Source of the DNA: Shewanella sp. 10N.286.48.A6
GTDB taxonomy: Bacteria; Pseudomonadota; Gammaproteobacteria; Enterobacterales; Shewanellaceae
DNA length: 64,000 nt
Direction: 5' to 3'
Assembly: GCF_002873135.1 (NCBI RefSeq)
Contig: NZ_MCVI01000034.1
Coordinates: 1 to 64,000, forward strand
A program made the translations under genes and the position numbers. How positions within the stretch are numbered: the first letter of the stretch is position 1; every line of letters starts with the position of its first letter. The notes under the pieces are model-generated. The model saw only the letters and a program-made list of their open reading frames with translations, was not told the DNA's origin and ran no database searches. This document shows positions 21,101 through 30,743 of this stretch, piece by piece.

Positions 21101-22591
21101 AAAAATATCGATGATTTATTGCAAAATAGCCGCTCATGGAATGGCGAGTTAAGCTTTAAACGGGGGAATAATGAACATTTTCCTGTTTGGGCTAATATCT
21201 CTAAAATGTCTGATAAGCGCGATATCTCACAGCACTATGTGGTGGTGTTTTCAGATATTACCCAGCGAAAACAATACGAGTCTAATTTACGGCACTTAGC
21301 CAATAATGACGTGCTTACAGGCCTTGCTAATCGAGCGATGTTTACTCGTCAGTTACAACAGATTATTGAGCAAGCTAGCCACACTAATGAAAAGTTAGCA
21401 TTATTGTTTTTGGATTTAGATCGCTTTAAGCACGTCAATGACTCTTATGGTCATAGCATGGGGGATGCTTTACTCGTTGAAGCGGCTCAACGTTTAAAAA
21501 ATAGTGTTGGTGATGATCATCTGGTTTGCCGTTTTGGTGGTGATGAGTTTGTCATATTGGTTCGAAATGCTGATTCTATTGATCAGATAAATTTGATTGC
21601 TGAGCAAATTTTACAAAGGTTTGCTACGCCGTTTAAATTATTTGGCCGTGAGTTTTTTGTTTCAACCAGTATTGGTATCAGCATGTGGCCTGAAGATAGC
21701 CAAGATTCTGAAACCTTAATTAAAAATGCTGATTTAGCCATGTATCACGCCAAAGAAGAAGGCCGAGGTAACTTTCAATATTACTCTGCTGAGCGCAATG
21801 CTGAAGCGCAATATCATTTGAAAATTGAAGCTGACTTACGTAGCGCCATCGAAAATAACGACTTTGAGCTTTATTACCAACCTCAGGTAGACATACTCCA
21901 AGGTGATAAATTTGTAGGGATGGAAGCGCTACTCCGCTGGCGTCACCCTATCGAGGGCTTTATTCGGCCAGATATCTTTATCAAGGTGGCTGAATCTTGT
22001 GGATTAATTATTGATATAGATCGCTGGGTGCTGCGCCAAGCCTGTATCGATGGTGCAAGATGGCATGCCCTTTACGACCAGCCTTTTCAGCTGTCAGTCA
22101 ATGTGTCTGCAGTGCAGTTTAGACAAGTTGATTTTATTGAGAATTTAAAAGCGACCTTAGCCGATACTGGTATGCCGGCAAAGTGCCTTGCTATGGAAAT
22201 TACCGAAGGGGTGTTGATGAAAGAGCTGCAGGTGGCAAGATCGCATTTAACCCAGCTTAAGCAGCTTGGTATTGAGGTGGCCATCGATGATTTTGGCACC
22301 GGTTATTCATCACTGGCGTATTTAAGAAGCTTTGAGGTGAATACCTTAAAAATCGATCGCTCCTTCTTAATTGATATTGCTACTAATGAAGCTGATCAAG
22401 CCATTGTGAGCAGTATTATTGAACTGGCAAGAAACCTAAAATTACAGGTGGTCGCAGAAGGGATAGAGTCTCACGCACAAATGGAGCAAGTTTTTAGCCG
22501 AGGTTGTTATATCATCCAAGGGTATTTCTTTGCCAAACCTATGCCAAAGGCTGAGCTGGATAAGTTTATCGGGATTGGGAAAAAGCTGTAA
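18149..22591 (+). CDS. Large membrane c-di-GMP protein: periplasmic propeller, PAS, GGDEF and EAL
   Basis: 1480 residues. A signal peptide (about 1-25) is followed by a periplasmic beta-propeller of two-component-regulator repeats (about 30-650; repeats such as GYVWLATEQGAF and LIWLGGAGEGL), a Y_Y_Y-type beta domain (about 680-755), and one membrane helix (about 766-788). Cytoplasmic PAS domains (about 800-1050) come next, then GGDEF (motif near 1128) and EAL (from about 1257). The GGDEF motif is intact, but the RxxD inhibitory site is absent (GDDH at that position). The EAL domain keeps EAL, the N in SVNVS, DDFGTGYSS, K, E and Q residues, so phosphodiesterase activity is likely; both activities are possible. 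The ligand is unknown. No histidine kinase domain is present. Confidence 0.9.
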   Translation: MIKGIKSFLTLVVLTLSCSFPSVADDLVQRLFNIKDGLVNYTINDIAFDDYGYVWLATEQGAFRVSDTVTRRIDQPDSDNALAAENIHLIAKVTSQRLLVASGTSLYLYDIKLNRFSDDIIAGLITSDDSIVDETRLDNGNLILLTRLGQVLEFDVNSLSISALTAQELDKTLQWNSVNQLSDGRYIYSSAYEVVIKNAWGELIKQVKRPIDNMLIKKLFVDAEQRIWILSNKGLYELTLQSYRMTATTALPFDIRGAVEGSRGHLWLYTRSGLFSWDKQSSKAISYKEELKNDADVDYIDDMAVDDDGLIWLGGAGEGLALLAIAPEFLLESYTHSSTYQIEDDMIWSIYAEQDKVWLGGDGGLTIVDKSTKTSKYLIPAGFEARDSIYGVNELDNQHIVVTTTSGLFVINKQTDQQVDFSHFAASSDSLKGKLLFNSYADPLFSGRVWWGADNDVYYWQPGLDNIVTVSPTEHILLSHSVNIRSFFRENHDRLWIGGAGLFGYIDSNNNVTSLNAALGINHKDIMITNIHQVDNTTLWLGTRQNGVIVFDTQTHEISSMSDYWHVDCPTIYFIEQTEKDHLVGCSSSVIRQNKQTKAIDVFFTSDGFIGNEFNESAAYYDPNAGLYIGGPNGAMLVDIDKLAPRVSNDAIALESIAIYYEDNTEYHLIPESFNLVRPGANLISFQITTFDYVNETPISLKYRLLHEHNSLDSQYIYLQGQTQINIADLKAGEYTLELLHKQHGVWASSPFQFSFKVEQFWWASQWFKALVLFAILFGVFTSLWLRKKQINRVIGINQALRESEDKLRQSLRGSDSDLWEWQASTNQIQFDNKSGLLGERRKLSYLVPDIPIVAADKDNLQQQWRALLKGDKETIDVEFRYHRGEEAIGWLRIRGRAVTRNQTTGQLEQVAGIYTEVSEQRELQNEIDLFAKAFENTSEGMLILDSRKRVKLLNTAAATIFTSKHEALDGRGFESLLYVDHGSKNIDDLLQNSRSWNGELSFKRGNNEHFPVWANISKMSDKRDISQHYVVVFSDITQRKQYESNLRHLANNDVLTGLANRAMFTRQLQQIIEQASHTNEKLALLFLDLDRFKHVNDSYGHSMGDALLVEAAQRLKNSVGDDHLVCRFGGDEFVILVRNADSIDQINLIAEQILQRFATPFKLFGREFFVSTSIGISMWPEDSQDSETLIKNADLAMYHAKEEGRGNFQYYSAERNAEAQYHLKIEADLRSAIENNDFELYYQPQVDILQGDKFVGMEALLRWRHPIEGFIRPDIFIKVAESCGLIIDIDRWVLRQACIDGARWHALYDQPFQLSVNVSAVQFRQVDFIENLKATLADTGMPAKCLAMEITEGVLMKELQVARSHLTQLKQLGIEVAIDDFGTGYSSLAYLRSFEVNTLKIDRSFLIDIATNEADQAIVSSIIELARNLKLQVVAEGIESHAQMEQVFSRGCYIIQGYFFAKPMPKAELDKFIGIGKKL

Positions 22592-22697
22592 AAAGCGAAG
22601 TTCGCATGGTTAACAGTAAGTTATAAAGGTTTTATTCATGTGAGTTTTCTCTGTTAGAATGACGCGGTAGATCATGATTAAAGATAGGATGCTTTAT

Positions 22698-24911
22698 ATG
22701 GGCCGTAAGATTGCACTGCTGTTACTACTCAGTTTATTTTCACACAACTTAATGGCTAAAGAACGCCAGTCAGTGGGATTAGTATTAAGTGGTGGCGGCG
22801 CAAAAGGCGCGGCGCATATTGGGGTGCTTAAGGTGTTAGAGCAGCATCGCATTCCGGTTGATTATATTACTGGTACCAGTATCGGCTCCTACGTCGGCGG
22901 CATGTATGCCTTAGGTTATAGCGCCGCAGAAATCGAACACATTATGCTTAACTCCCCTTGGGCTGATGGCTACTCAGATACCATTCCTCGAGAAGTACTT
23001 ACTTACCGCGATAAACAACACCGCGACAAATTTAATATCCCCATTAACGTAGGTTATAAAGATGGCGGCTTAGCCGTCCCCAGTGGCTTATTACTTGGCC
23101 AAACCATGTCGCAACTATTACGTTCATCAACTGATGTGGTAGAGCAATTTGGCGATTTTGATGATCTAGCTATTCCTTATCGCGCTGTGGCAACTGATCT
23201 AGTTACTAGTCATGCAGTGGTATTAGCTCAAGGCAGTATCGTTAAAGCCATGCAAGCCTCTGCAACGGTACCCGGGGCATTACAACCGGCTGAAATAGAC
23301 GGCAAGCTACTGGTTGATGGTGGCATCTCAAATAACATGCCTGTCGATGTCATTAAAGCCATGGGCGCAGATGTGGTCATTGCCATTGATATTGGCTCAC
23401 CATTGGCCAGCAAAGAGCAACTTAATGGCACGATTGCGGTGTTGGAGCAGCTTTCAACCATTTTGACCAAAGCCACCACAGAGCATCAAAAAACATTATT
23501 AACCGATGATGATGTGCTGATCCGTCCTGCGATTGATGACATGAGCACCACTGACTTTGATATCATGCCTGACGCATTAGCTGCCGGCACAGTGGCGGGC
23601 GAAGCAGCGCTGCCAATGTTGACACATTTAAGTGTCAGCGCTGAAGAATATCAGGCCTATCAAGACAATAAACAACGCGCCAAATTACTACTAGTTAATC
23701 AAGTTAACCGCCCAGTGATTAAGATTGTATTTGATAATCAATCTAGAGTGAGTGAAAGCCTGTTAGATGAAGAGTTAGCTCTTAAAAAAGGCACAGTGAT
23801 CACCAAAGAAGCCTTAGACGAGGGCATAAAACGGCTTTATTCCCTTAATAAGTTTCAGCGTGTTGATGCCGAGTTTGAAGACACAGAAGCTGGACGCATA
23901 TTAACAGTGACCACCCATGCCAAATCCTGGGGACCAAATTATTTTGACGCCGGTTTTAACTGGGAAGATGACTTTACCTTAGATTCAGCCATTACCCTTA
24001 GTCTGGCTTATACCATGGGTGAGCTGACTGATAATGGCGGTGAGTGGCGTAACGAAGTTCAGTTAGGTTACGACAAGCGAGTTAGCTCAGAATTTTATCA
24101 GCCATTAGACAGAGACCAAGACTTCTACATTCGTTCTAAATACGAATTCGAGATCAAAAACTGGGATTATTATGATGATAACAACCGAGTCTTTGAGCTT
24201 AAAAACACCCTAAATCAATTGGCATTTGGAGTGGGTTATAACTATTCCCACGCTGGATTAATTGAGATTGGCGCAGTGGGTGAAATAGGTGATTTAAGTA
24301 ATAAAGCCGTTTCTGCCCAAGATCTTGAATATGGCTCTTATGGCGGCTATTTTTCCTTTAGTTTTGACACCTTAAATAGCATTAGTTTCCCTACAGAAGG
24401 GCAGCGGTTAACGTTTACGGCCTCGGTAAGAAATGAAGATTATAAAGGCGCGGTTATTAATGACTCTGATGAACTATCTTGGCAGTTTGAAGCGGATTGG
24501 AAAGGGGCGCTTAAGCTAGGTAACCATGCCATTGTAGGTAAAGTCGCTTTAGCCACCGTTGATGTGGACCGTGATTTTACTTTACATGTTGCAGAGCTCG
24601 GTGGCTTTTTAAATCTGTCAGGTTTTCATAAAGGCGCATTGGCAGGTGCCCATAAAGCCTTTGGCGCCTTGATTTATCAATATGATTTAGGCCGAGATGT
24701 GTTACTCAGTGATGTGCCGTTATACATAGGTACTAGCTTTGAAGCGGGTAATGTGTGGACTAATCGTGATGCAGTGGACTTTGATGACCTTATCTATGCA
24801 GGTAGCTTATATTTAGGCACTGATACCAGCTGGGGTCCTGCCGCACTTGGCTTTGGTTTGACAGATACTGGCGAGCAATCGTTTTACTTATTTTTAGGTA
24901 AAAACTTTTAA
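22698..24911 (+). CDS. Patatin-like phospholipase fused to POTRA and outer-membrane barrel
   Basis: About 737 residues. A signal peptide ends near AKERQ. The patatin domain (about 25-300) has the oxyanion loop GGGAKGAA, nucleophile motif GTSIG and catalytic Asp in VDGGISNN. A POTRA-like domain (about 320-390) leads into a BamA/Omp85-type barrel ending in Phe (LFLGKNF), the usual outer-membrane C-terminus. This is the layout of PlpD-type (type Vd) autotransporters, where the lipase is moved through its own barrel. I chose the ATG at 22698 because AGGA lies eight bases upstream; ATGs at 22674 and 22689 are in frame but poorly placed. Confidence 0.88.
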   Translation: MGRKIALLLLLSLFSHNLMAKERQSVGLVLSGGGAKGAAHIGVLKVLEQHRIPVDYITGTSIGSYVGGMYALGYSAAEIEHIMLNSPWADGYSDTIPREVLTYRDKQHRDKFNIPINVGYKDGGLAVPSGLLLGQTMSQLLRSSTDVVEQFGDFDDLAIPYRAVATDLVTSHAVVLAQGSIVKAMQASATVPGALQPAEIDGKLLVDGGISNNMPVDVIKAMGADVVIAIDIGSPLASKEQLNGTIAVLEQLSTILTKATTEHQKTLLTDDDVLIRPAIDDMSTTDFDIMPDALAAGTVAGEAALPMLTHLSVSAEEYQAYQDNKQRAKLLLVNQVNRPVIKIVFDNQSRVSESLLDEELALKKGTVITKEALDEGIKRLYSLNKFQRVDAEFEDTEAGRILTVTTHAKSWGPNYFDAGFNWEDDFTLDSAITLSLAYTMGELTDNGGEWRNEVQLGYDKRVSSEFYQPLDRDQDFYIRSKYEFEIKNWDYYDDNNRVFELKNTLNQLAFGVGYNYSHAGLIEIGAVGEIGDLSNKAVSAQDLEYGSYGGYFSFSFDTLNSISFPTEGQRLTFTASVRNEDYKGAVINDSDELSWQFEADWKGALKLGNHAIVGKVALATVDVDRDFTLHVAELGGFLNLSGFHKGALAGAHKAFGALIYQYDLGRDVLLSDVPLYIGTSFEAGNVWTNRDAVDFDDLIYAGSLYLGTDTSWGPAALGFGLTDTGEQSFYLFLGKNF

Positions 24912-24929
24912 TTGTTCAGTTTGAATATA

Positions 24930-24966
24930 AAAAGCTGCCGTATCTTTAGATAAGGCAGCTTTTTTT
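24930..24966. terminator. Bidirectional terminator between converging genes
   Basis: Arms AAAGCTGCC and GGCAGCTTT with an inner TATCT/AGATA extension, A run on one side and T7 on the other. It serves the patatin gene on the plus strand and the converging HAD gene, whose stop is at 24994, on the minus strand. Confidence 0.9.
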
Positions 24967-24993
24967 ATGGCAGATGTTAGCAAGACACTACTA

Positions 24994-25656
24994 CTAGATA
25001 TTTTCAATCAATGATTTAAGCTGACCTAAATGTGCTAGCTGGTGGTGAGCCACTTGCCAGCGAGACTGACCGGCGAATTCAGTCGCAGGGATTGCCACCG
25101 TTTGCATGCTTGCCGCTCTTGCTGCGATCAGGCCATTAAATGAGTCTTCAATCGCTAAGCACGTTGCAGGCTCAACGCCTAAGGCCGTGGCACAATTTAC
25201 ATAAACCTCAGGGTGGGGTTTGCCATATTGCAGCTTTTCGGCAGAGGCTATGGCCTCAAAATAATCCCTAATAGCCAGTTTATTCATTACTGAAGCAATT
25301 AAGTCACTGGACGATGAGGTAGCTAAGCCAATTTTTAGCCCTTGCTGCTGACAAGCTTGTAATGCTGCCACTACCCCCTGCATCGGCTTGCCTTCAGTTT
25401 CAATAAAGTGAATAACCCCATCAATAATTTGTTGGGAAACCGCTTGATTATCATACTCAGGCCAAGGGTATTTTTGATACCAATAGTGGACCAGAAGATC
25501 AATTCTCATGCCGGTGGTTTTTTCGGCATCAGCAAGAGTGATAGGCACACCCAATTGACTTAATACTGCCACCTCGACTCGTTGCCAAGCGGGCTCGGTA
25601 TCAATAATGACCCCATCCATATCAAAAATAACCGCGTTAATTTTTATCAATGTCAT
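24994..25656 (-). CDS. hxpB: HAD-superfamily sugar-phosphate phosphatase, HxpB/YniC-like
   Basis: 220 residues with all HAD motifs: DMDGVIIDTEPAW (motif I with nucleophile Asp), ATSSSSD (motif II), the Lys in EKLQYGKPHPEVY (motif III) and AIEDSFNG (motif IV). The sequence follows E. coli YniC/HxpB, a hexitol- and 2-deoxyglucose-6-phosphate phosphatase, closely from end to end. Substrate is inferred from this similarity; other HAD subfamily members with the same motifs use different sugar phosphates. It is a single gene between the patatin gene and divergent acnB. Confidence 0.8.
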   Translation of the reverse strand: MTLIKINAVIFDMDGVIIDTEPAWQRVEVAVLSQLGVPITLADAEKTTGMRIDLLVHYWYQKYPWPEYDNQAVSQQIIDGVIHFIETEGKPMQGVVAALQACQQQGLKIGLATSSSSDLIASVMNKLAIRDYFEAIASAEKLQYGKPHPEVYVNCATALGVEPATCLAIEDSFNGLIAARAASMQTVAIPATEFAGQSRWQVAHHQLAHLGQLKSLIENI

Positions 25657-26092
25657 AATAGTCCTGTTTACTGTTTTGAATATCTAAGCAATAAGGTTGA
25701 ATAAGTATATTGGTGGGTGCAAGTGATTAATATTAGCCAAATAACTATGCCTAACAGTCAAAATAATTGCAAAAAAATAGCGACAATTTGCTGAAGTAGA
25801 CTCGGTTAAGTTTAAATTGTATGTATTACTTAATATATTGAATTAAATCATTTTTTATAATGTTTTAAACTATCGTCTAATTTTATTTGTTTAAAGTGAG
25901 CTGTAAATTAGCCATCGAACTCAAAATTCAGATAGATTTCGCCTCCGATAGAGTGTGATCTAATTCATACTTTTGCAAACCTGTAGTATACTACGGGTCG
26001 GATTTCAAGCCCGAACCTGTGGAATGGTCATTCTCTATATTGAATGACGTTCAGTTTCGCTGTTAGGCGCAATAACAAAGAGGAATGTTGCC
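25657..26092 (+). promoter_or_regulatory. acnB upstream region with promoter and palindromes
   Basis: A likely sigma-70 promoter is TTCATA (25964-25969), 17 bases, TATACT (25987-25992). A perfect 12-bp palindrome GTAGTATACTAC (25983-25994) covers the -10 box. In the transcribed leader are GAATG-GT-CATTC (26022-26033) and the near-palindrome TGAATGACGTTCA just after. The left part is AT-rich with nothing I can name. The palindrome over the -10 box suggests a repressor site, but I do not recognise the protein. Confidence 0.6.
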
Positions 26093-28690
26093 GTGCTAGA
26101 AGCATATCGTAAACACGTCGCAGAACGTGCTGCAGAGGGTGTTGTCCCTAAGCCATTAGATGCACAACAAGTGGCTGAATTAGTGAAGTTAGTTGAGATG
26201 CCGCCTGCTGGTGAAGAGGCCGTGATTCTTGACTTATTAGAGAATCGTATTCCCCCAGGTGTTGATGAAGCTGCCTACGTAAAAGCAGCATTCTTAGATG
26301 CAGTGGCTCAAGGCACTGTATCGTCACCCATCCTTTCAGCTGAGCGTGCTACCGAGCTATTAGGTACCATGCAGGGCGGTTACAACATTGAACCGCTTAT
26401 CGCTCAATTAGATAATGATGCACTTGCGCCAATCGCGGTTACTGCGTTATCAAACACCTTATTGATGTTTGATGCCTACCACGACGTGGTAGAAAAAATG
26501 CAAAAAGGTAATGCTTTTGCTAAGCAAGTTGTTGAGTCTTGGGCCGAAGCAGAATGGTTCTTAAACCGTCCTAAATTAGCTGAAAAGATCACCTTGACCG
26601 TATTTAAAGTATCAGGCGAGACAAACACAGATGACTTGTCTCCGGCTCCTGATGCATGGTCTCGTCCAGACATCCCATTACATGCTTTAGCGATGCTGAA
26701 AAATGCCCGTGACGGTATTGTACCTGATGTTGCTGGCACTGTTGGTCCAGTTAAAGAAATCGAAGCCCTTAAAGGCAAAGGTTACCCGCTTGTTTATGTG
26801 GGTGATGTTGTTGGTACCGGTTCTTCACGTAAATCAGCGACTAACTCAGTACTATGGTTCATGGGCGATGATATCCCTTATGCGCCAAACAAGCGTGCAG
26901 GTGGTTTCTGCTTAGGTGGTAAAATTGCCCCTATCTTTTTCAACACCATGGAAGATGCAGGCGCGCTACCAATCGAGCTTAACGTCGACAAGATGAACAT
27001 GGGCGATGTTATCGACATCTATCCATACGAAGGCGTCGTTAAGCGTAACGGTAGCGATGAAGTTATCTCTACGTTCGAGCTAAAAACCGAGGTACTGCTT
27101 GATGAAGTACGTGCTGGTGGCCGTATTCCATTGATCATTGGCCGCGGGTTAACTGACCGTGCCCGTGAAACATTAGGCCTTGCGGCTTCTGAAGTGTTTG
27201 TTCGCCCACAAGATGTGGTTGCAACCAATAAAGGCTTTACGCTGGCACAAAAAATGGTTGGTAAAGCATGTGGTGTTAAAGGTATTCGCCCAGGTCAATA
27301 CTGCGAACCTAAAATGACTTCAGTTGGTTCACAAGACACCACAGGCCCAATGACCCGTGACGAACTGAAAGATTTAGCATGTTTAGGCTTTAGCGCCGAT
27401 TTAACCATGCAGTCTTTCTGCCACACTGCGGCTTATCCTAAACCTATCGATGTGAACACTCACCACACCTTACCTGATTTCATCATGAATCGTGGCGGTG
27501 TTGCACTGCGTCCAGGTGACGGGGTTATTCACTCTTGGTTAAACCGTATGTTACTACCTGATACCGTTGGTACTGGTGGTGATTCACATACCCGTTTCCC
27601 AATCGGTATTTCATTCCCAGCCGGTTCTGGCCTAGTAGCATTTGCTGCTGCAACAGGTGTTATGCCTCTTGATATGCCTGAATCAATTTTGGTGCGCTTT
27701 AAAGGTGAAATGCAACCAGGTATCACCTTACGTGACCTAGTTCATTCTATCCCGCTTAAAGCCATTGAAATGGGTCTGTTAACGGTAGAGAAGAAAGGCA
27801 AAATTAACGCTTTCTCTGGCCGCGTATTAGAAATTGAAGGTCTTGAGCAACTTAAAGTTGAACAAGCATTCGAATTATCTGATGCATCAGCAGAACGAAG
27901 TGCTGCAGGTTGTACGATTAAGCTAGATAAAGAGCCAATCATTGAATACCTAAACTCTAACATCGTGATGTTGAAGTGGATGATTTCTGAAGGTTATGGT
28001 GACCGCCGTACCATCGAGCGTCGTATTACAGCGATGCAAGAGTGGTTAGCAAACCCAGAGCTAATGGAAGCAGATGCAGATGCTGAATATGCTGAAATTA
28101 TTGAAATCGATTTGAACGATATCAAAGAGCCAATTCTTTGTGCGCCAAACGATCCAGATGATGCGGTATTACTATCATCAGTTGCAGAAACAAAAATTGA
28201 CGAAGTGTTCGTTGGTTCTTGTATGACTAACATTGGTCATTTCCGCGCAACCGGTAAAATGCTAGAGAAGTTTGCCACGACCTTGCCGACTCGCTTATGG
28301 ATTGCACCGCCAACTAAGATGGATAAAGACCAGTTAACTGAAGAAGGTTACTACGCGATCTTTGGCCGTGTTGGTGCGCGTATCGAAATCCCAGGTTGTT
28401 CACTGTGTATGGGTAACCAAGCACGTGTTGCTGAAGGTGCGACCGTTGTTTCAACGTCAACGCGTAACTTCCCTAACCGTTTAGGTACAGGTGCAAATGT
28501 GTACTTAGCTTCAGCTGAGTTAGCAGCAGTAGCGGCATTGTTAGGCCGTCTACCGTCACCAGCAGAGTATCAAGAATACGCGAAAGAGTTAGATGCAACT
28601 GCAGCTGATACTTACCGTTACTTGAACTTTGATCAAATTGATTCTTACACTAAGAAAGCTGACAGCGTGATTTTTCAAGCTGCAGTGTAA
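26093..28690 (+). CDS. acnB: AcnB, aconitate hydratase B / 2-methylisocitrate dehydratase
   Basis: Interconverts citrate and isocitrate in the TCA cycle and can act on 2-methylisocitrate. 865 residues, the E. coli AcnB length, opening with the AcnB-type HEAT-like domain ([15 protein letters not shown]), then the swivel domain and the [4Fe-4S] core. The cluster cysteines are in VGSCMTNIG and [11 protein letters not shown] near the C-terminus. The start is GTG at 26093, nine bases after AGAGG. When iron is short, apo-AcnB of this family binds mRNA. The gene is monocistronic. Confidence 0.97.
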   Translation: MLEAYRKHVAERAAEGVVPKPLDAQQVAELVKLVEMPPAGEEAVILDLLENRIPPGVDEAAYVKAAFLDAVAQGTVSSPILSAERATELLGTMQGGYNIEPLIAQLDNDALAPIAVTALSNTLLMFDAYHDVVEKMQKGNAFAKQVVESWAEAEWFLNRPKLAEKITLTVFKVSGETNTDDLSPAPDAWSRPDIPLHALAMLKNARDGIVPDVAGTVGPVKEIEALKGKGYPLVYVGDVVGTGSSRKSATNSVLWFMGDDIPYAPNKRAGGFCLGGKIAPIFFNTMEDAGALPIELNVDKMNMGDVIDIYPYEGVVKRNGSDEVISTFELKTEVLLDEVRAGGRIPLIIGRGLTDRARETLGLAASEVFVRPQDVVATNKGFTLAQKMVGKACGVKGIRPGQYCEPKMTSVGSQDTTGPMTRDELKDLACLGFSADLTMQSFCHTAAYPKPIDVNTHHTLPDFIMNRGGVALRPGDGVIHSWLNRMLLPDTVGTGGDSHTRFPIGISFPAGSGLVAFAAATGVMPLDMPESILVRFKGEMQPGITLRDLVHSIPLKAIEMGLLTVEKKGKINAFSGRVLEIEGLEQLKVEQAFELSDASAERSAAGCTIKLDKEPIIEYLNSNIVMLKWMISEGYGDRRTIERRITAMQEWLANPELMEADADAEYAEIIEIDLNDIKEPILCAPNDPDDAVLLSSVAETKIDEVFVGSCMTNIGHFRATGKMLEKFATTLPTRLWIAPPTKMDKDQLTEEGYYAIFGRVGARIEIPGCSLCMGNQARVAEGATVVSTSTRNFPNRLGTGANVYLASAELAAVAALLGRLPSPAEYQEYAKELDATAADTYRYLNFDQIDSYTKKADSVIFQAAV

Positions 28691-28720
28691 TCTTTAAAAA
28701 GTAACAATCGATATAAAAAA

Positions 28721-28740
28721 TGCCAGCGATTAAGCTGGCA
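28721..28740. terminator. acnB terminator, also serving the DUF971 gene
   Basis: Arms TGCCAGC and GCTGGCA with a 6-base loop, A6 before and T5 after, 30 bp past acnB. The converging DUF971 gene ends at 28829, so the symmetrical hairpin can end both transcripts. A second, weaker hairpin (AGTTTGG/CCAAACT, 28812-28830) sits on the DUF971 stop codon. Confidence 0.9.
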
Positions 28741-28828
28741 TTTTTGTGTCTTGGAATTGGGATTTTGAGCGGATAGCCATTACTTTTTGATGACTAAAAA
28801 TGCCCAAACCAAGTTTGGAAATACCAAA

Positions 28829-29221
28829 CTAAGAGTATTTGATATTCATATCAATCAAGGGTTCACGTGAACCTTTTTCGGCACGAAGTCGTGCTAAATA
28901 CCGTTCCCAGATTTCCACTTGTTGATTACCCAGTTCAAATAAAATCTTCCACGAAAACAAGCCGGTATCATGACCATCATCAAAAATGATTTTTACTGCA
29001 TAATTGCCTACAGGCTCAATGGCAGTGATATTGACGTTTTTCTTGTGGGTGACCAAAATTGGATTGCCGTGGCGCTGCACTTCAGCTGAAGGGGAGTGAA
29101 CACGTAGCATTTCGCAGCTGATATTAAACACTTCACCGCTTTCAAAGCTCACTTCAAGTAACTTAGATTTACGCTTTAATTTAAGATTGGTTACAACGGG
29201 GCTATTGGCTTGCTGGTTCAT
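28829..29221 (-). CDS. DUF971 protein (GBBH-like N-terminal domain)
   Basis: 130 residues matching the DUF971 domain also found at the N-terminus of gamma-butyrobetaine hydroxylases: the core LLEVSFESGEVFNIS, the VNITAIEPVGNYAVKIIFDDGHDTGLFSW segment, and YLARLRAEKG. It has no Fe(II)/oxoglutarate catalytic domain. In other bacteria the domain occurs in proteins linked to iron-sulfur metabolism, but I would not assign a function here. The ATG follows AGAGAGCAATGCC. It lies 174 bp downstream of hslU behind a terminator. Confidence 0.8.
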   Translation of the reverse strand: MNQQANSPVVTNLKLKRKSKLLEVSFESGEVFNISCEMLRVHSPSAEVQRHGNPILVTHKKNVNITAIEPVGNYAVKIIFDDGHDTGLFSWKILFELGNQQVEIWERYLARLRAEKGSREPLIDMNIKYS

Positions 29222-29290
29222 GGCATTGCTCTCTTTAAAATACTGTCAGCAACGTTAAGATACTCTTGGCTGGCAATGATAGACAATAAA

Positions 29291-29325
29291 AAAGGTGATA
29301 GTCCATTGTGGCACTATTCACCTTT
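29291..29325 (-). terminator. hslU terminator
   Basis: Twelve to thirteen base arms (AAAGGTGATAGT and ACTATTCACCTTT, one bulged base) around a 10-base loop, followed on the minus strand by a T6 run. About 70 bp past the hslU stop. Confidence 0.85.
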
Positions 29326-29395
29326 AATTTCCTAATATCTGTGAGGCTAAATTAGTAATAGATCACAGCTAGGTTGAGATAAGCTTAAGTAATCA

Positions 29396-30721
29396 CTACA
29401 AAATGAAGCGGCTTAAGTCTTCATCTTCTACTAGGGCATCTAAGTGATCATTAACATAGTCGGCATCAATTACAAAGGTGCTACCTGATTTTTCTGAAGC
29501 GTCATATGAAATCTCTTCCATCAGCTTTTCCATCACAGTATGCAGGCGACGAGCACCGATGTTTTCAGTGGTCTCGTTCACTTGCCAAGCCGCTTTAGCA
29601 ATGCGTTCAATGCCACATTCACTAAATTCAACTTTAACGCCTTCAGTCCCCATTAACGCCACATATTGCTCGGTTAATGATGCATGTGGCTCAGTTAGAA
29701 TACGTTTAAAGTCATCAGCGGTGAGTGCACTTAGCTCAACACGGATTGGTAAACGACCTTGAAGCTCAGGGATTAAATCCGATGGCTTAGACATCTGGAA
29801 TGCACCTGAGGCGATAAATAAGATGTGGTCGGTTTTGACCATGCCGTGTTTAGTGGTCACAGTACAACCTTCGATTAATGGCAGTAAGTCACGTTGTACC
29901 CCTTCACGTGATACGTCAGGGCCTGAGCTTTCGCCGCGCTTACAAATCTTGTCGATTTCATCTAAAAATACGATACCGTTTTGCTCTACCAAGTCGATTG
30001 CTTGCTCTTTCATGTCTTCTTGATTGACAAGTTTTGCAGCTTCTTCTTCGATAAGCAGCTTGAAGGCTTCTTTAATTTTAACCTTTTTACGGTTTTCTTT
30101 AGTTTGCCCCATGTTTTGGAACATACTTTGAAGCTGATTAGTCATCTCTTCCATGCCTGGAGGTGACATGATCTCAACACCTACTTGCGGCGCGGCTAAG
30201 TCGATATCAATTTCTTTATCGTCTAGCTGGCCTTCTCGTAATTTCTTACGGAAGATTTGACGGGTATTTGAATCATCTTTCTTTTCAGTATCCCAGTCTT
30301 CTTTTGGCTTAGGCAATAGGGCATCAAGAATGCGCTCTTCTGCAAGCTCTTCAGCGCGATGACGGCCTTTTTTCATTTGCTGTTCGCGGGTCATTTTCAC
30401 GGCTGAGTCAGTTAAATCACGGATGATTTGCTCAACTTCTTTACCGACATAACCCACTTCAGTGAATTTAGTGGCTTCTACTTTAATGAAAGGCGCATTA
30501 GCTAGTTTTGCTAAACGGCGGGCAATTTCAGTTTTACCGACACCGGTTGGGCCAATCATTAAAATATTCTTTGGCGTCACTTCTTGGCGAAATGAGGCTT
30601 CAAGTTGCATGCGTCTCCAACGGTTACGAAGCGCAACGGCTACAGAACGTTTAGCATTTTTTTGACCAATGATGTGCGAGTCTAGCTCATGGACAATCTC
30701 GCGTGGGGTCATTTCAGACAT
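29396..30721 (-). CDS. hslU: HslU, ATPase subunit of the HslVU protease
   Basis: AAA+ unfoldase that feeds proteins into HslV. 441 residues from the ATG at 30721 ([20 protein letters not shown]), preceded by AAGGAATTATCT; the frame is open 28 codons further upstream but there it overlaps the end of hslV. Walker A GPTGVGKT near residue 60, pore motif GYVG, inserted I-domain (about 110-240), Walker B FLDEIDKI and sensor ENIGARRLH are present. The conserved C-terminus LSRFIL, which docks into HslV, is intact. It follows hslV by 22 bp in a heat-shock operon. Confidence 0.97.
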   Translation of the reverse strand: MSEMTPREIVHELDSHIIGQKNAKRSVAVALRNRWRRMQLEASFRQEVTPKNILMIGPTGVGKTEIARRLAKLANAPFIKVEATKFTEVGYVGKEVEQIIRDLTDSAVKMTREQQMKKGRHRAEELAEERILDALLPKPKEDWDTEKKDDSNTRQIFRKKLREGQLDDKEIDIDLAAPQVGVEIMSPPGMEEMTNQLQSMFQNMGQTKENRKKVKIKEAFKLLIEEEAAKLVNQEDMKEQAIDLVEQNGIVFLDEIDKICKRGESSGPDVSREGVQRDLLPLIEGCTVTTKHGMVKTDHILFIASGAFQMSKPSDLIPELQGRLPIRVELSALTADDFKRILTEPHASLTEQYVALMGTEGVKVEFSECGIERIAKAAWQVNETTENIGARRLHTVMEKLMEEISYDASEKSGSTFVIDADYVNDHLDALVEDEDLSRFIL

Positions 30722-30743
30722 AGATAATTCCTTACGTGCTAAT

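Noticed and set aside
29478..29762. Plus-strand open frame inside hslU
   Set aside because: Antisense shadow of a fully conserved gene; no ribosome site or homology.
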